A DNA stretch of 64,000 nt from Aptenodytes patagonicus (GCF_965638725.1 NC_134957.1:15586101-15650100), one strand, 5' to 3'. Counted from the stretch's first letter, positions 26,358 to 49,000 are shown. Translations and numbers: made by a program. Notes: a model not told the origin generated them from the letters alone.

Positions 26358-27812
26358 AAGTATACATGCGTGAGGGAAAAATGTTTTCATCAGGAATAAT
26401 AATGCTACAGAACACACAGCATCTTGGGCTGAGTAAAACAAATGACAAGTTCATAAGAAATATATTATTCTAATTGAGTTTAAGGCACTAAATAACTGCT
26501 GTCTTCTAACAGAAAATCGGATTCATGGTGGGTATCTCTACATTAATTAGGAATAAGACTGTCACATGGATTTTAATGAAATAAAGTCATGTCTGTGGCT
26601 TCTCTAGAATATTAAAGTCAATTTATCTGAAGACGACAAGTAATGGCTGGCTTTTTCTTTTTGTAGGAATTGGAGCAGTTCACTGAGGAAGGCAGCAGGA
26701 GTTAGCACTGTCCGAACAAGCTCTTATCTGTTAATGTACAAATTGCGAGAGCCTCGATTACCAAGATGGAACTGCAGAAATCCAGCAGGCTGATAGAAAA
26801 CAACACAAATTACTGCCATCACACTAGAGCAGTGTACCTCGTGGCTGTGAGCATAAGGTACAGGTAGCACTTAAATAAAATACTCAAAAACATTTCTCAG
26901 ATACAATCTCCCAAACTTATTTACCTTAATGCATTTGGCCACATGGAAATTTACTTACCAGCATAGCTTGGGATAACTAATGCTCCGCAAGCTGTGTTGC
27001 TAAACACCACACTAAAAACTTAAAACTAAACAGGCAGCTTTTAGCTATCCTAGTCCAAAAACCAAGACTCCAAAGCCCCACCTAGCACCTAAGAACGCAA
27101 ACATCCAGGTTTCTGTCACTGGACATGACAACCCTCAAGCGCGCTGAGCAGTTCAGCAACTACAGCAACCAGCAAGCTACAACAGCTAAAGGTTTCCATC
27201 TCTCTTCACCTGTGGGGCCTCATTGGACCAATCCTCATGAAAAACCACAGATCATCATACTGATGTTACCCTAACCCCTCAGTCTTTAGTGTTTCAGTGA
27301 TGAAAGCACTCATTTCATACATGTTAATTAAAAATTCAGATCCCCTTCTGTATGATAGAAGCATGAATCTCCAAATTAAAGCTTTCATTAAAGTTTAATT
27401 ATTTTAAATAAAACGCATGAAGTTTCTCTTTTAGCTCTAGTTAGAGGCAAGGCTGATGACAGCAGGCACCTCACTCCTTCACCACTATCAAATGTCTCCT
27501 AGGTAAAGTGGACAGGACTTGTTCACTGACACACATTCTCTGCAAAGCCTTTCAAATATGCGAGTTTCTTTTTCCACCTTTCACACCACCAGTTTCAGCA
27601 CAGATAATGAATTTTAATTCTTCACTCACTACAGAACAGAAGACCACAGAGATGTTTCACAGTATGGGCCTGCATACCCTGTGTGGCCTTTTCAGAGGTG
27701 GTGCGAGCTTGTGTTTGAAAACACAACTGCAGAAGTTCACTCTGACTGCTTCAGTGTAATAAGGGCTGTAACAAGACAAAGGCAATAGCTAGTGTTTTGA
27801 TACAAACAGGAT

Positions 27813-27818
27813 TTTAAT
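27813..27818 (-). terminator. IDS: Candidate IDS polyadenylation signal (ATTAAA)
   Basis: On the minus strand an ATTAAA hexamer lies about 97 nt after the IDS stop codon, the first such signal downstream. It would give a 3' UTR of a little over 100 nt. Further ATTAAA/AATAAA-like words occur near 27.4 kb, so longer transcripts are possible. Confidence 0.4.
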
Positions 27819-27914
27819 TCAATCCAAGTGTTTTCTGTACAACAGAAAGGTTTTATACAAAAAAAAGGAAGTGTTACTTCAGTTGCAAGAACACACATAA
27901 GAAGCTTCTGAACC

Positions 27915-37008
<9,094 letters not shown>

Positions 37009-39775
37009 CTCGCAGGGGCGGGCAGGCCGGCTTTAGGACTCCCCGGGGGCGGACCCGGGGCCGCCCCCGCCCCGGCTGCCGATGTAGGCCCACTGGCAGG
37101 CTTTAACCCTCCCCGGTCCAACCGGCTTCGCCGCCGCCGGGAGGACGCCGTTCCCCGTCGCCCCCACACGGTGGCGCCGTGGCCCCGCGCAGGAGCCCCG
37201 GTCGGGCGCGCGGCCCCGGGGGCTGGCGGAGGGGCGAGGGGGGCTGCGGGGGGTGGGTGCGGTAGCACGTTCGGGGGAAGAGCCACAAGGAGCGCGGGGA
37301 GGACAGCGCACGGGAACGGGAACGTTTAAGTTGCAGCCGTTCAAGAGGCCGCGCCACAGGGCACGGGAGCTCCTCAGTGCTCAGCCACGTTCGTTCCTCC
37401 CAGCAGTCCCTGGGCACTTAGCGCAACGGCTCCCTGGGAAAGGGAACACTTAATGGCATTCTGACAATTATTTCCTTCTCATGCCAATAACTGGGGAACG
37501 AGGAAATCCAGGTTTAGTATTTAGAGAAGCTGTATCGGAGTTGTACTTTACTTTAATCCTATTTGCTAATCAGTTCCGCAACCAGTTAACACTTTACTTT
37601 TGTTCTATAAACAAACAGTGCGTTTCCAGAGTTACCTCAAGATCTAGCATGGTCAGGCTCATCTTGGCTCCTGGTGAGGATGCGTGTTCTGTGTAGTGTG
37701 CAAGTCTCTCGTATCGGTATTTTTGCCTATGACTTACCGTTTGTGAGACCTGAGAGTCGGCTGGGTGGGCTCCTCTATTCACCTGTGCCAAGGCTTTCTC
37801 CTCTGTGGCTATATGGCAGGCAGGGCCTTGCTTTCAAGACAATTTTTGTCCAACCTGACGGTTGTAGTGGTCTAGAGGGCCAGTAGAGGACAGAGAAGTT
37901 CTGATCACTATTTTGACCAATCCTTCAAACACCAGCCTTGCCTTTAGCAGACAGAAAAGCTGCATATTGTCCCCTTCCCCGTAATATTAAAAGTTTCAGG
38001 AAGAACTAGTTTTATAAAAAGCTCTGAAATTTTTCATGGTTTCTATCTTTAATTGTAGAAGAGAGAATAGGTTTATTGCCAGTATTCCTGTACAACATAA
38101 ACTCACTATTAACTATACAGATGCTTCCCAATCTACAACTGTAAGGTTGTAGATTGAAGACCAAGATGGTATAATAAGGCTGCTCACAAAAAGATTATAA
38201 AATAATTAAAAGAGCATAACTATGTAGTCTTAAACATTTAACAAGCAGGTAAAGTGATGACAAATATACCAATATTGGAAAATATACAACCAACTTTTCA
38301 CTCACTTGCATGTGAAAACCACTATGACAATGGTACCCGTGATGGCATGCGGATTTTTCTTTTTTAGCAAGTGTTAGGTTCTCCTTTGACTACAAATGGC
38401 AGATTAACAGTGAAGTGTACTGGCAAATACCAATGTCTTTAGGATTAGACTATTAAAAACAAATAGGGAAAAAGCCTCCATTTACAGAAAAGCAATGCAT
38501 CTCTAATGGAATCTATAATTTTATTCTTTCTGCGCTTCAGGACTGTATCGGCGGGTCTTTCTTATAAAAATTAAAATGTTGGCAGCATGAGTTCTGAGAC
38601 AGAAATGCCTTAATTCCTCACCTTTTTTATACTGAGGACTAGCATTTGGAAAGAAAATCAATAGTTGAGTGTGAAAAGTTCAGATAGCAGAGCCTGCCTC
38701 ATCAGAGGCAGGCGGGTAGGTAGATTAATCCTTCTGTGCTGCTGGGATTGTGCAAATTGTGGTATTTCTGCAACTTTGAAGTTATCTGCACTAAGAGAAA
38801 TCACCGTGAAAAGAGTCTTACTGTCCAGACTTTCCTAGGTGCTCCTCTTTTTTTCCCCACCTAGAAATCTTATTCAAGGGGAATATAAAGATTTTGAAGG
38901 CTTGTCTGGGATTTCTGCATACCCTGCTGCTTTCTCAAGAGGGAAGACAGTAGATTTACCAGATGCAATTAATTCACAGCATGTCCAATGCATAAACAGC
39001 AAAAAGCACACACAAAATTTGATGCCTTCTCGAGATGTTGGACATATTGTGCATGTGCACATCAACTGGAGAATGTACTTGATAAGCCAAGCTCTTCTTG
39101 GGTAGGTTGGATCTCCTGCACGCTTGCTGTGTCGGCGCTCATACAGTACCTCCAATACGTGCAAGGCACGTGTACTTTCTCTAAACTCTTACAGTGAAGT
39201 TTATTTTTATGTGGATCTTACACTTCCTTTCTACACACACTGGAAATGCTTGAATCAAATCAAGAACGGTGTTACTACAGAGTACACAACATGCAACCAG
39301 ATCATGAATATTATTCAGTGTATTTGATGATTGTATATTTTGGAATTAATTTTGTATATAAGCAGTGTATCTCACAGGTATCAGCAACTCTGCTAGCATA
39401 GATCAGCTGGTGGAAACGTATTGAACAGTGCATCCCCAGGTGACACTTCTCTCCTCTTCATTTGGAGACTTTTTATGGAAAAAGCCGAGGAATTATTTTG
39501 CTATTGCGCATGCATTTAATTACCATAAAGCTTGCCTCTCTCAAATGCAAATGTGTTAAGTGGGACTTGATATGGATTTCCTGGTTTGCCTAACATGAGT
39601 ATTTAGCAATCATCTTAAGTTCAGTCCACTAGGAAGAACAAATTACACAGAAAAATTCCTTTTCAAACAGCACACAAGTTCTGATGCTAAAAAGCAAATT
39701 GGGATGATGCCAGGTGAATGACTGCAGACACTGAAATCACAGCCCTAATAGTGTGTCTTTGACAAACCGGTCCCA

Positions 39776-39821
39776 CAGCTCAGATGTCTGCTCCACCCCG
39801 GATGTATGGACATCTGAGCTG
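39776..39821. repeat. Perfect 12-bp inverted repeat
   Basis: CAGCTCAGATGT (39776-39787) and ACATCTGAGCTG (39810-39821), loop of 22 nt. Could fold as a hairpin in RNA; no other evidence of a gene here. Confidence 0.9.
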
Positions 39822-41222
39822 CCTGTCATTCAGCTCCTGAACTAAACCACTGCTGTATTGGGTGTGATGAGTCAGGAGTGTAATAGGAAAGGTTAAACCT
39901 AAACCTTGCCTGAGCTGGAGATACCTTGTACCACACTCCTCCTTAGTCATTCTGCTAGAAGTCCCAGAAGCCCTTATGAATGTCAGCCTCCTCTACCTAC
40001 CACCACCACTGAGTATCAAATCAGACAATTTGATAGCTTAGCAATGTGCTGAGGCATATACTGAAGGTTTGGGGGTCTACAGTAGTGCTTGCACAAGTGT
40101 TAGTAACATAGATGAGGCCACCAACATAACAGCTAAATATCTTAAAATCAACTATTTTCTAGTTGACAGACCCACATTAAGACATGATAAAATTCAGCAG
40201 AGCAGTATTTTTAGTGGGAAAAATCCTATTAATGCAACTCTGTAAGAAACGGCTGTACTATCAGACCCATAGTAGATCTTCTAAAGTAGCATTTTCATAC
40301 CTGGGGATGCTTTCCAAGAAAGTTTCCACACGTACACTTTCTGTTTAAGGGAGGATTTCATTAGTTTCATTTGGAAACTGTACTACTTTAGCGTTCAAAT
40401 TTATTGAGCCAAAACCCAAGAAACTAATAGGTAACAGTCTCTCAAGTCAGCATCTAAGGAATAGGTTATAAAGAAATTAATGCAAGTATCAGAGAAATAA
40501 TTTTATTTTGCTTTACAAAGTATGTGATCAACTTGGCTTTCTCTGCTGTTTCCGTATGCTGCGAAATGGCTCTGATCCTCCTCTGTTGGATGGAGGAAAA
40601 CAACACGCCAAGGAATAACTTCCAAGATGGGAATCAAAACTAACATTAAGATTTGCAGGTTTTCATGTTCTTCATTTCCTCTAACAAGGAAGATAAAGTG
40701 TGTTTTAAGACTAAGTGAATATGGTCAGGCACTATAACATAACCCAGGTGTTGAGCTCTGCCTAGGAAGGATGTCTTGGCTCTTCAGGTACGTAACCTGT
40801 TCTTGCACATGTCCCCCATTGATTTCACCAGAAGTTGCATTTGGCTCAAAACAGTAACTGCAAATACCACGTTAGATTCATTAACGAGTCTAAGGAATTT
40901 TTCTGCATCACTCAGTAATTCTAAGAAAGCGGGTTTTCACAAACAAATAGTTGAGCACTGTGATCAGTTCACTCAAACTCTCGAAGAGCAATGCTGTTTT
41001 CAATGAATCAATATAGCTACTCACAAATAGATTATCATTTATTTCTCATGCATTATAGAAAGTATTTGACTAATCACTACAGGAAGCTTCTGATCAGCAA
41101 ATTTATTTACCCCTAAACTGATTTTTTTCAAAAAAGCACTGTTTTCCTTTTTGTCTTACAGACTGATGAAATTCATTTCTGTACAAGTTGCCATGAAGAA
41201 AATGAGAGAGGCCTGTTAAAAA

Positions 41223-41246
41223 CATTAACATCTGCATTAACATCTG
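41223..41246 (+). repeat. Perfect 12-bp tandem duplication
   Basis: CATTAACATCTG occurs twice head to tail. Confidence 0.9.
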
Positions 41247-42892
41247 TAGCCTTCTCTGGCACGTATGGTGAGGAAGTGAAATACCTATAGCAAACATGGA
41301 GCTGCCTGAACCACTGAGACATAATGTTGATAAATCTCTAAACAGCATTTTTATGTTTGAAAGATTCCATAGCTCTACTTTCAGAACCGAAGCAAGCATA
41401 CTGTTAAGTCAACTGTGAACATTAGCACTCAAGGATAAGCTAAAAACATCATATCGGAGGCATCTGCATAACTTTCTTTGTTAACATTCTTATCATAAAT
41501 GATCAAGATACTATTGTAGTCTGTCCTTGCAGTCTGATCTGCAGAGCTATGCACTAGAAAATACATTGTAGGTCTCAGATAATACATTCCTAATCCAAAA
41601 ATACTCATTATAAGCCTTCATTTCAAATAGAGTAATTTCTCTGGCTGAAGTGAGTCATGCAGATCTGCTCACCTGCAGCGTGCTCGCTCGTTCTCTCCCC
41701 CAAGTCCTAGGTTAGTGATCTCACACAATGAGTTTTCCCAAGCACATGTAGTATCAGAGCTGTTTCTAAGGTACTATTTAGACTGACTTCAGAGTACTGG
41801 GCAATAGGTGAGGCAGGTGCTGTTACCACCACCAAAAGCAATGAATCAAAGGCACACCTCAGTCACGGTTTCTCCCATTTCCTGTTTGGCCTATAAACAT
41901 GGCAAATTAGATAACTACCAGCTCCGTCTCTGATGTGCTGGCCAGAGAAGAGATGGGTGGACTGAGGAACTGGAGTTCTTCCTGACCCTCCCTGCACCCA
42001 TTTCAGGAAATGTACCTGCAATTCAGGTACTGCTCAAAGAAATCACACTGTCCCAAGTGCTTAGTGAGGGCAGGCAAGCACACTGCAGGGTAGCCTCTAA
42101 GAAATAACTTTCATGCACATAAGCATTGACACAGGCAATTTCTCAAGTTACATGGTGAGTACAATAAAGAGATAAGGCCTGCAAACAGGAAAGCCTGTGT
42201 AAACAAGATGTCATGTAATACTACTGAAGTCTTTAATGTGGGTATCTGGCAAGGACTTGTCTATTATTTAAACATTTACAAACTCTGTTTTGTTTGCTGT
42301 TCTGGTTGCTGCAGATTTTAGAGGGTATTTTGGATGGCATCCTCAGTGTAGTTACAAAATAAAGTTGTTAAAAAAAACCCAAAATAATCTGACCCCCATT
42401 TATTGTTAATAGTGAAATCTAACTGACCCTCTATTCCCCTTGTTACAACTGCTTTAGGGGGGAAGTGAATAAGCTCATCAGTATTCAGGTATTGCTAACA
42501 GGGAGGTCACCTTCTTCTGTTAAGCAACCCTCCATTTCAAACATTAAAACCTTGCAATTAGTAATTTGACAAGGACACCAAAGTACACGACTACTTTGCT
42601 CTGACTAAGGTGATGTTTTCTGTAGTGTCATTCTACTTACAAAGCATGAGAGGAGTGATTCCTACGAAGACACAGATCCTGCCTCCCATATACATGCAAA
42701 CTGCGGGATGCAAAGCAAGTGTCATGAAGGGGGGAGCACAGCGGAGGATAAGCAGGGATCTGTAATTAGGCAGAGCAAGGCAGAATTAAAAATTGCTCAA
42801 GGTTAGGATAAAGCCTGTTAGAAATTAGCAAGGACTTGCTACTCTTTAGGATTCTTTTAATGACACTTTTTATCATGCTTGACTAAAAACAA

Positions 42893-43206
42893 TGTCGTGG
42901 TTTAACCCCAGCCGGCAACTCAGCACCACCCAGCTGCTCACTCACTCCCCTCTGCTGGGATGGGGGAGAGAATCAGAAGGGTAAAAGTGAGAAACCTCGT
43001 GAGTTGAGATAAAGACAGTTTAATAGGTAAAGCAAAAGCTGTGCACACAAGCAAAGCAAACCAAGGAATTCATTCACTCCTTCCCATTGGCCCGCAGGTG
43101 TTCAGCCATCTCCAGGAAAGCAGGGCTCCACCATGCCTAACGGTTACTTGGGAAGACAAATGCCATCACTCCAAACGTCCCTCCCTTCCCAGCCAAAACC
43201 AGCGCA
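42893..43206 (-). repeat. 3' LTR of the retroelement, internally deleted (314 bp)
   Basis: It matches the outer parts of the 600-bp LTR but lacks about 285 bp in the middle, including the TATA region. The junction lies in CCCTTCC/CAGCCAAAACC, where short C-rich homology could have mediated the loss. Several differences from the 5' LTR are at CpG positions. Confidence 0.85.
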
Positions 43207-43219
43207 TCCTCCACCCCTT
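43207..43219 (-). other. Polypurine tract
   Basis: On the minus strand AAGGGGTGGAGGA directly abuts the start of the 3' LTR, as expected for the plus-strand primer of reverse transcription. Confidence 0.75.
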
Positions 43220-43739
43220 ATTCCGTACCATTTACATCATGCTCAGGTCCCACACTATCCAATACATCCTCATTAACCACCACCCCCCTTCCCATCCTTT
43301 GATATAATACAATACACAGATGCTTCGAGATGTACCTGCTCTGACATGAGCTTATCCACAGAGGCTTCAGGGGGTCCTGTTCCCACGTGGACTCATCCAC
43401 AGGTCACAGTCCCTTCAACTTGAGTTCACACTGGAGTTCCAGCCTGTCCAGTACAGCAGCACAGAAACAGCAACGATGCCCTGGCCATCTGCCAGCCCAG
43501 GCACATCGCCATTGCGTTATCAAAATGTTCCCAGGCACAGCAGAGTAGATGATCAGCAGTACAGCAAGCAGCGAAAGCAAAAAGCAGCCACTAACGAGCA
43601 CTCGACTCTAATATACAGTAAGACAAGCAAGCCCCATAGCAAGCACAGGAGCCTGCCAATTAATAGCTAAACAGCAGTAACAGCTATAAATTCCATCTAA
43701 CACATTCCGATCAAACCTGTCGTTATCTCGACCCTTCAA

Positions 43740-43757
43740 GCCCCACGTTGGGTGCCA
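43740..43757 (-). other. Retroviral primer-binding site, tRNA-Lys(1,2) type
   Basis: On the minus strand TGGCACCCAACGTGGGGC, 8 nt after the 5' LTR. It differs from the usual tRNA-Lys(1,2) primer site only at base 5 (A for G), a CpG-type change. Confidence 0.85.
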
Positions 43758-43765
43758 AAAAGGAC

Positions 43766-44365
43766 TGCTGTGGTTTAACCCCAGCCAGCAACTAAGCACC
43801 ACCCAGCCGCTCGCTCACTCCCCCCTGACCCCGGTGGGATGGGGGAGATAATCGGAAGAGCAAAAGTAAGAAAACTCGTGGGTTGAGATAAAGACAGTTT
43901 AATAGGGAAAGCAAAAGCCGCACACGCAAGCAAAGCAAACCAAGGAACTCATTCACTCCTTCCCATGGGCAGGCAGGTGTTCAGCCATCTCCAGGAAAGC
44001 AGGGCTCCATCACGCGTAACGGTGACTTGGGAAGACAAATGCCATCACTCTGAACGTCCCCCCTTCCTTCTTCTTCCCCCAGCTTTATATGCTGAGCATG
44101 ACGTCATATGGTGTGGAATATCCCTTGGGTCAGCTGGGGTCAGCTGTCCCGGCTGTGTCCCCTCCCAACTTCTTGTGCACCCCCAGCCTGCTCGCTGGTG
44201 GTGTGGGGTGAGAGGCAGAAAAGGCCTTGACTCTGTGTCAGCACTGCTCAGCAACAACGGAAACATCCCTGTGTTATCAGCACTGTTTCCAGCACAAATC
44301 AAAAACACGGCCCCATACCAGCTACTATGAAGAAAATTAACTCCATCCCAGCCAAAACCAGCACA
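43766..44365 (-). repeat. 5' LTR of the retroelement (about 600 bp)
   Basis: On the minus strand it runs from TGTGCTGGTTTTGGCTGGG to GTTAAACCACAGCA. A TATA-type word (TATAAA) is at 44089-44084 and an ATTAAA polyadenylation-type signal at 43903-43898, giving a normal U3-R-U5 order. Transcription from it would run leftwards, towards IDS. Confidence 0.88.
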
Positions 44366-45970
44366 ACAGAACAGCAGTAAGACCAAGAGACATAAAACTA
44401 GCAATTGTAATAGTGAGTAACAATGTCTTTTGACAAGATCAAATTCTTCCTTTCTCTGCTATCTCCTTTCTTCACAGTTCTGTGAGGTAGAAGATTCAGA
44501 ACTACAAAAAACTTTTTGCTAACAGCAACTGTAGATGTTTCTTCCACTGCTCTGAGTTTACTGTGTACACAGTAGGAGACTGGCTCTGTCACTATGCCAG
44601 TAGTTTCCAAATTCTGATTTGCAAGACCATATAAGCTGATCTACAGCTACCCATAAGTTACGGTGTTTCATGTGGTGAAAATGGCCTATACCTCCAGAAG
44701 CATCCCATGAACGTGCCAGATATGATCCCAGTACACAACAAGCTCCACAGCAGGCTTTCTGTTCCACCAAAATTAATATTCTTGAGAACCACATTTCCAC
44801 AACAGTCCCTTTCCCAATTCAATACGTAACAGATCAAGATACAATCCACAATGTATTCAGTAATTGGCACTACCCTGAGTATTGCCGCAGGACGGAATAG
44901 CTTGTGTCTGGTTACTAAAATAATGATTCTTCATTTCATTCTTTTGTTAGTATAAAAGGAGACAAAACTCAAAGATTATTTCTGTCTAACCTGCATCCTC
45001 GATCTCCTACCATAATAGCTGTCAGTGTACTGGATCCCAAAGGCCCTATGCTGAGTTTACTCAGCACCTTTAAGCATGACACTTCAACAAGGTAACTAGC
45101 CCTTTCTGAATACCATCATTTTCCTTTGAGTCAATGAGACTCACAGGTGTTTTGCAGGAGCTGTTTTTCCCATAATTTGTCAATAACATCCTATGGTCCA
45201 AAACGTTCAGGTAGAAACCACAAGGGGACAAACGTGTTCTAGTATGTGTTTGTTCAAGTGAAATAATATCTCTGATCACTGTTTACGTAAAGGAATTTGA
45301 CATGTACCATGTTAAGTCACAAAATGAAACTCATGAGCCACCTTTGCTTTGAAATGCTCTAGCAGCAATAAGCTCTGGAAAACAGATTTGCTGGGAGGAG
45401 GTAGCCATAGTGATAGCAGGGAGCAGCAGAATATGAAAACTCCAAAATCCATCAGAAAATAACTGGAAAACCAGGGGAGTAAAATAAAGACAAAGCCTCT
45501 GCAGGTCTTAAAAGGTGAAACTGAACATAAATTGTAACTTTATAAGCATCAGCAACCAAAAATAAGTATTGATCTAGCTGTCAACTTTCATGAACATGAT
45601 AATGTTATAAGCCTTCTTTTAAAAATAAATAAATAGAAACCACTGTGCACGTGCTCAGCAGAAACTCCAGCCTCAGCTGAGCAAAATTTTCTGCTGCTCC
45701 AGGCAATCACAAGGGAGGCACAGAACCAAGCTGCTAAGGAGGGAGCAGTTGTGATCTGATTACCCCTTCTGCAGTGCTGCCTCATGGCAATGCTCCTGTC
45801 TGCCTTTGCAAGCTGTCAGGCCAGGGAGCGTGGAGGCAACTGGAGGCCAAGCTTTCATGCTATTTCAATGCTTTGAGCACAGAAGTGTTTGTTTCTTCAC
45901 TAAGAAGATTTCATCCCTTTGATGAAAGGATGGAATTAAAAAACAGGGAGAAATGGGAGACAGATTATGG

Positions 45971-46041
45971 CCCAAATTGTGGTCATTTATTTTGCCCATC
46001 TAGAACCCAAAATTGTGGTTACTTATTTTGTCTATCTAGAA
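45971..46041 (+). repeat. Two-copy tandem duplication, about 35 bp
   Basis: Units 45971-46005 and 46006-46041 share CCAAATTGTGGT, TTATTTTG and ATCTAGAA with a few substitutions. Confidence 0.85.
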
Positions 46042-49000
46042 CCTAATTTTCCAAACTTTTTGTTGTTACATAACCCTGTAATACAGGTTTGAATGAGCAC
46101 AGCTCCTCATCACTACTACTGCAGGTGTGAGTGGACTAGGTCCCAGGATCTCAAACACAGATACCCAGTGGGTAAGGAATACAAAGTGGGGAAAAAAGGA
46201 CCAGTGAAGCCTGGCTTGTACTCACACAGACACAAGGTAAGATTCAATTGCCTTAAAGGAGAACATTCTTTCTCTTCCTGAAATTCCTTGACTCCTTCAC
46301 AGGACACCTTTCACCTTCAGCAACAAAAGCGTACACAAGGTGATGCTTCACTAGACAACCCCAACTTACTGCAGGAATCCTGTGGGGAAAAATGGCATGT
46401 GATCATGTCATTGAAGACTGCTTTGCAACAGCTTGGCTGTGTGAGAATACCAATGCTTTAAAATACTTACTTTTTTTCTTGTAAGATATACACATGTTCA
46501 CTACAATACAAGTTAAAAAGCAAATGCCTGATAGACTTATGTAAAGTTGAAAGCCCAGGGAAAATAAATCACTTCATGCTGTCCTCTTACTTAGTCATCC
46601 TTTGTGAGGTAATCCAACACTCCTCTTTGGACCACTGAGCTGGAGCTTTCTGATTTTTCTCTTACGTTTAATTTGGACAGCTCCTAGATGATTCCAAAAT
46701 GTCATCTTGCTAGATCTCAGACCTGAAACCAAGGTAAAAAAAAAAAGCTCATCTCTCTGATCTTGTTCACTTTCATTCCCTGTCTCCCATCCAATTTTGT
46801 TAACAATCGGTTTCTCGCTTCATGGCTGAAACATCAGAGACTTAAGTGAGTTACATTATTTTTAGATACCTTTGTGTGTCTTTTCAATGTGGTGAGATAT
46901 AAGTAGGTCCTTGTCAAAGAATAAAATGCAGCAAGTAGCTGGTTAGCGTTTTATCTCTGTAAAAGCCATGTAAATTTGCCACAATCATATTGATATTTAA
47001 CATGATCCTTTTCCTTGAATACATTGCAGAAGGAGCTATGTTATATCCAATTACTGATAAGATTAAGCCTGGTTTATCATTGTTCTGCATCACTGGCTAA
47101 AGTATATGTTGCACAGTGTTACTACATCAGGGTGCCAGTATTTTAACCCACGTGCTATACTGCTGCAAATTATTACACTGCTGCAAGGCATGCTGAACTG
47201 AACTCACCTCTTGTATACAAGATCCGAAAACTGTTATTTGATTTGGTGGCATTTAAGCATTTATCTTGTGCTATCTGGCTTGACTTCTGAAAGAAGCCCA
47301 GAGGAGTCATGGACAGAAATCTCATTTGAAGTCAGTGTTAGCCAGATACGTAGATCCTTGAGATTCTTCGAACACGTGACCTGTGTCAGTACTAAAGTTC
47401 TTAATCTGAATAATGCTTTAGGTAAAATTATGAGGTGCCTTTACTTAAAAAAGGAGCAATGTAAATAGTTAGAAGCTTAGTGTTGCATGCAGGACTCCCA
47501 TCAATTTCCCTAGGCATATGACAGGCACAATCAGTTCCTTTAACTCACAGACTCTGTCCTTCTTGGCGAAAGGTTCCATTCCTAGTGCAATTTCCTTAGT
47601 TAAAATACAAATATTTAGTGAAGACAAGAGCTCCTAATTTTCTTAACAGTTGACAAGTCAGTCTTTTCACATGAATTATCAGGTCAAGGTAAAGCTCGAA
47701 TTGCCTTCCCTTCGTAACATGCAGGACCGATCAAGTAGAGGTGGAGTGGAAGTTAACAAAAATCATAGCAAATTTAGAGAAAACACAAGCAGAATTGTAC
47801 TGCAATTTTTAAATTACTTAGAAACCTCATGTTAAACACCTCTATACTTTTCAATGATACCAACACAAATTACTTTGTGTTGGACTAAGGGGATGGTATT
47901 AGTCAACCACATAATGAATTTTATAGCAAAAGCATGGGAATTTTATATCAAATATTCTACCAGTACAATCAGTCTTAGTTTACTGTATTCAAATTAAATG
48001 CAACATTTAAAGGTAAACCAAAGAGATTCTACATTTCTATTACGTAAACTACTTAATGCATTTTTTCCCCAATTGTAAATTTATACAATTTCTTATTTAA
48101 TAATACTGCAAATTAAATGTTCTCTTTTCAATTTATATAAGGACATTTCTGCTGCAGATACCTTTTTTGGTAATGATAAACATGAAAAATTTTAAAAATA
48201 GCAAAGAAATGTGATGCTTTGCTATTTAAAAAACCTATTTCATAAATTCTAGTCATAGAATAAACTACTGCAGGGCAGAAAATCTGCACTTTGGTTAGTT
48301 GTGTTTAGAATTTGGATGACTATTACTTTTGGCAATTAAACAAGAACAAAGTGTGAGCTGAAAGAAAATATGAAAATCAGCACTGTGCTAACTTGAACAG
48401 ACAAAGTTCAATAGCAATTAAAAAACCAAAACTCTCCAAGGGATGTGACAGGAATATCAATGAAGAAGTCACATAGTGACAGTGTTTGAAAAAGCCATTA
48501 AAGGAAGCAAAAATCAAATCTCACTAGTTCCTGGATCTGTTTGCTTTTAATTAATGAAGAAAACGTTACCTAAAATACTTGATGAATATAGCACACTGGT
48601 CAAACTAAAGAAACCTAAGCCTGGGTCAGGTTGACCTGTGTCCTCCAGTTAATACAAAACAGACCTCACTTTGACTTCATTTGAGTCAGTAAGGATACCA
48701 CCACCACCGATTTTCATAAGAGCCATATTGGGCTCCCACTTCAATCACCATAAAGCACAAAGCTACTGTGAGGGTAGTTTGTTGGTCACTACGTACTGAA
48801 ATCTCCAGTGCTGTAGAGACCTGACAAATTATCTGGCACAGGAGTTATGCCAAAAGTTAGAAACACAAGAAGAGAAAACCATGCTGCTCCAATGACAGTT
48901 GAGATGTCACTGAAAGTATCCGTAATTCTAAACACTCATGACGCTGGCAGTTACATTAGCTATGGCACCCACGGCACTGATTTGGTATGAGAGGAGGGCC

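Larger units (their letters stand above)
16724..27812. other. Gene-free sequence downstream of IDS
   Basis: Holds the listed palindromic repeats, microsatellite and small duplications. A 126-codon frame at 18847-19227 and a 135-codon frame at 25260-25667 lack splice, homology or composition support. Confidence 0.55.
37401..42892. other. Gene-free intergenic sequence upstream of IDS
   Basis: AT-rich, with the 39.8-kb inverted repeat and a small duplication. An 88-codon frame near 38.85-39.1 kb follows an acceptor-like TTTTTTTCCCCACCTAG but matches nothing I know. Confidence 0.55.
42893..44365 (-). mobile_element. Short non-autonomous LTR retroelement (ERVK-like), minus orientation
   Basis: Read on the minus strand the order is 5' LTR (44365-43766), an 8-nt spacer, primer-binding site (43757-43740), about 530 bp of internal sequence, polypurine tract (43219-43207) and 3' LTR (43206-42893). 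The internal part has no gag, pol or env frame, so mobility would have depended on proteins from another element. The lysine-type primer site points to the betaretrovirus-like (ERVK) group. LTR ends are TG...CA. Flanking 6-mers AAACAA and ACAGAA match at only four positions, so the target duplication is weak or eroded. Confidence 0.85.

Noticed and set aside
1-27812. 3' exons of AFF2, the expected neighbour of IDS in the human order
   Set aside because: The conserved C-terminal AFF blocks were not found on either strand; the gene may lie further left.
43207-43740. Retroviral gene in the interior of the LTR element
   Set aside because: Only short, broken frames are present and no conserved gag, protease, polymerase or envelope motif is visible.
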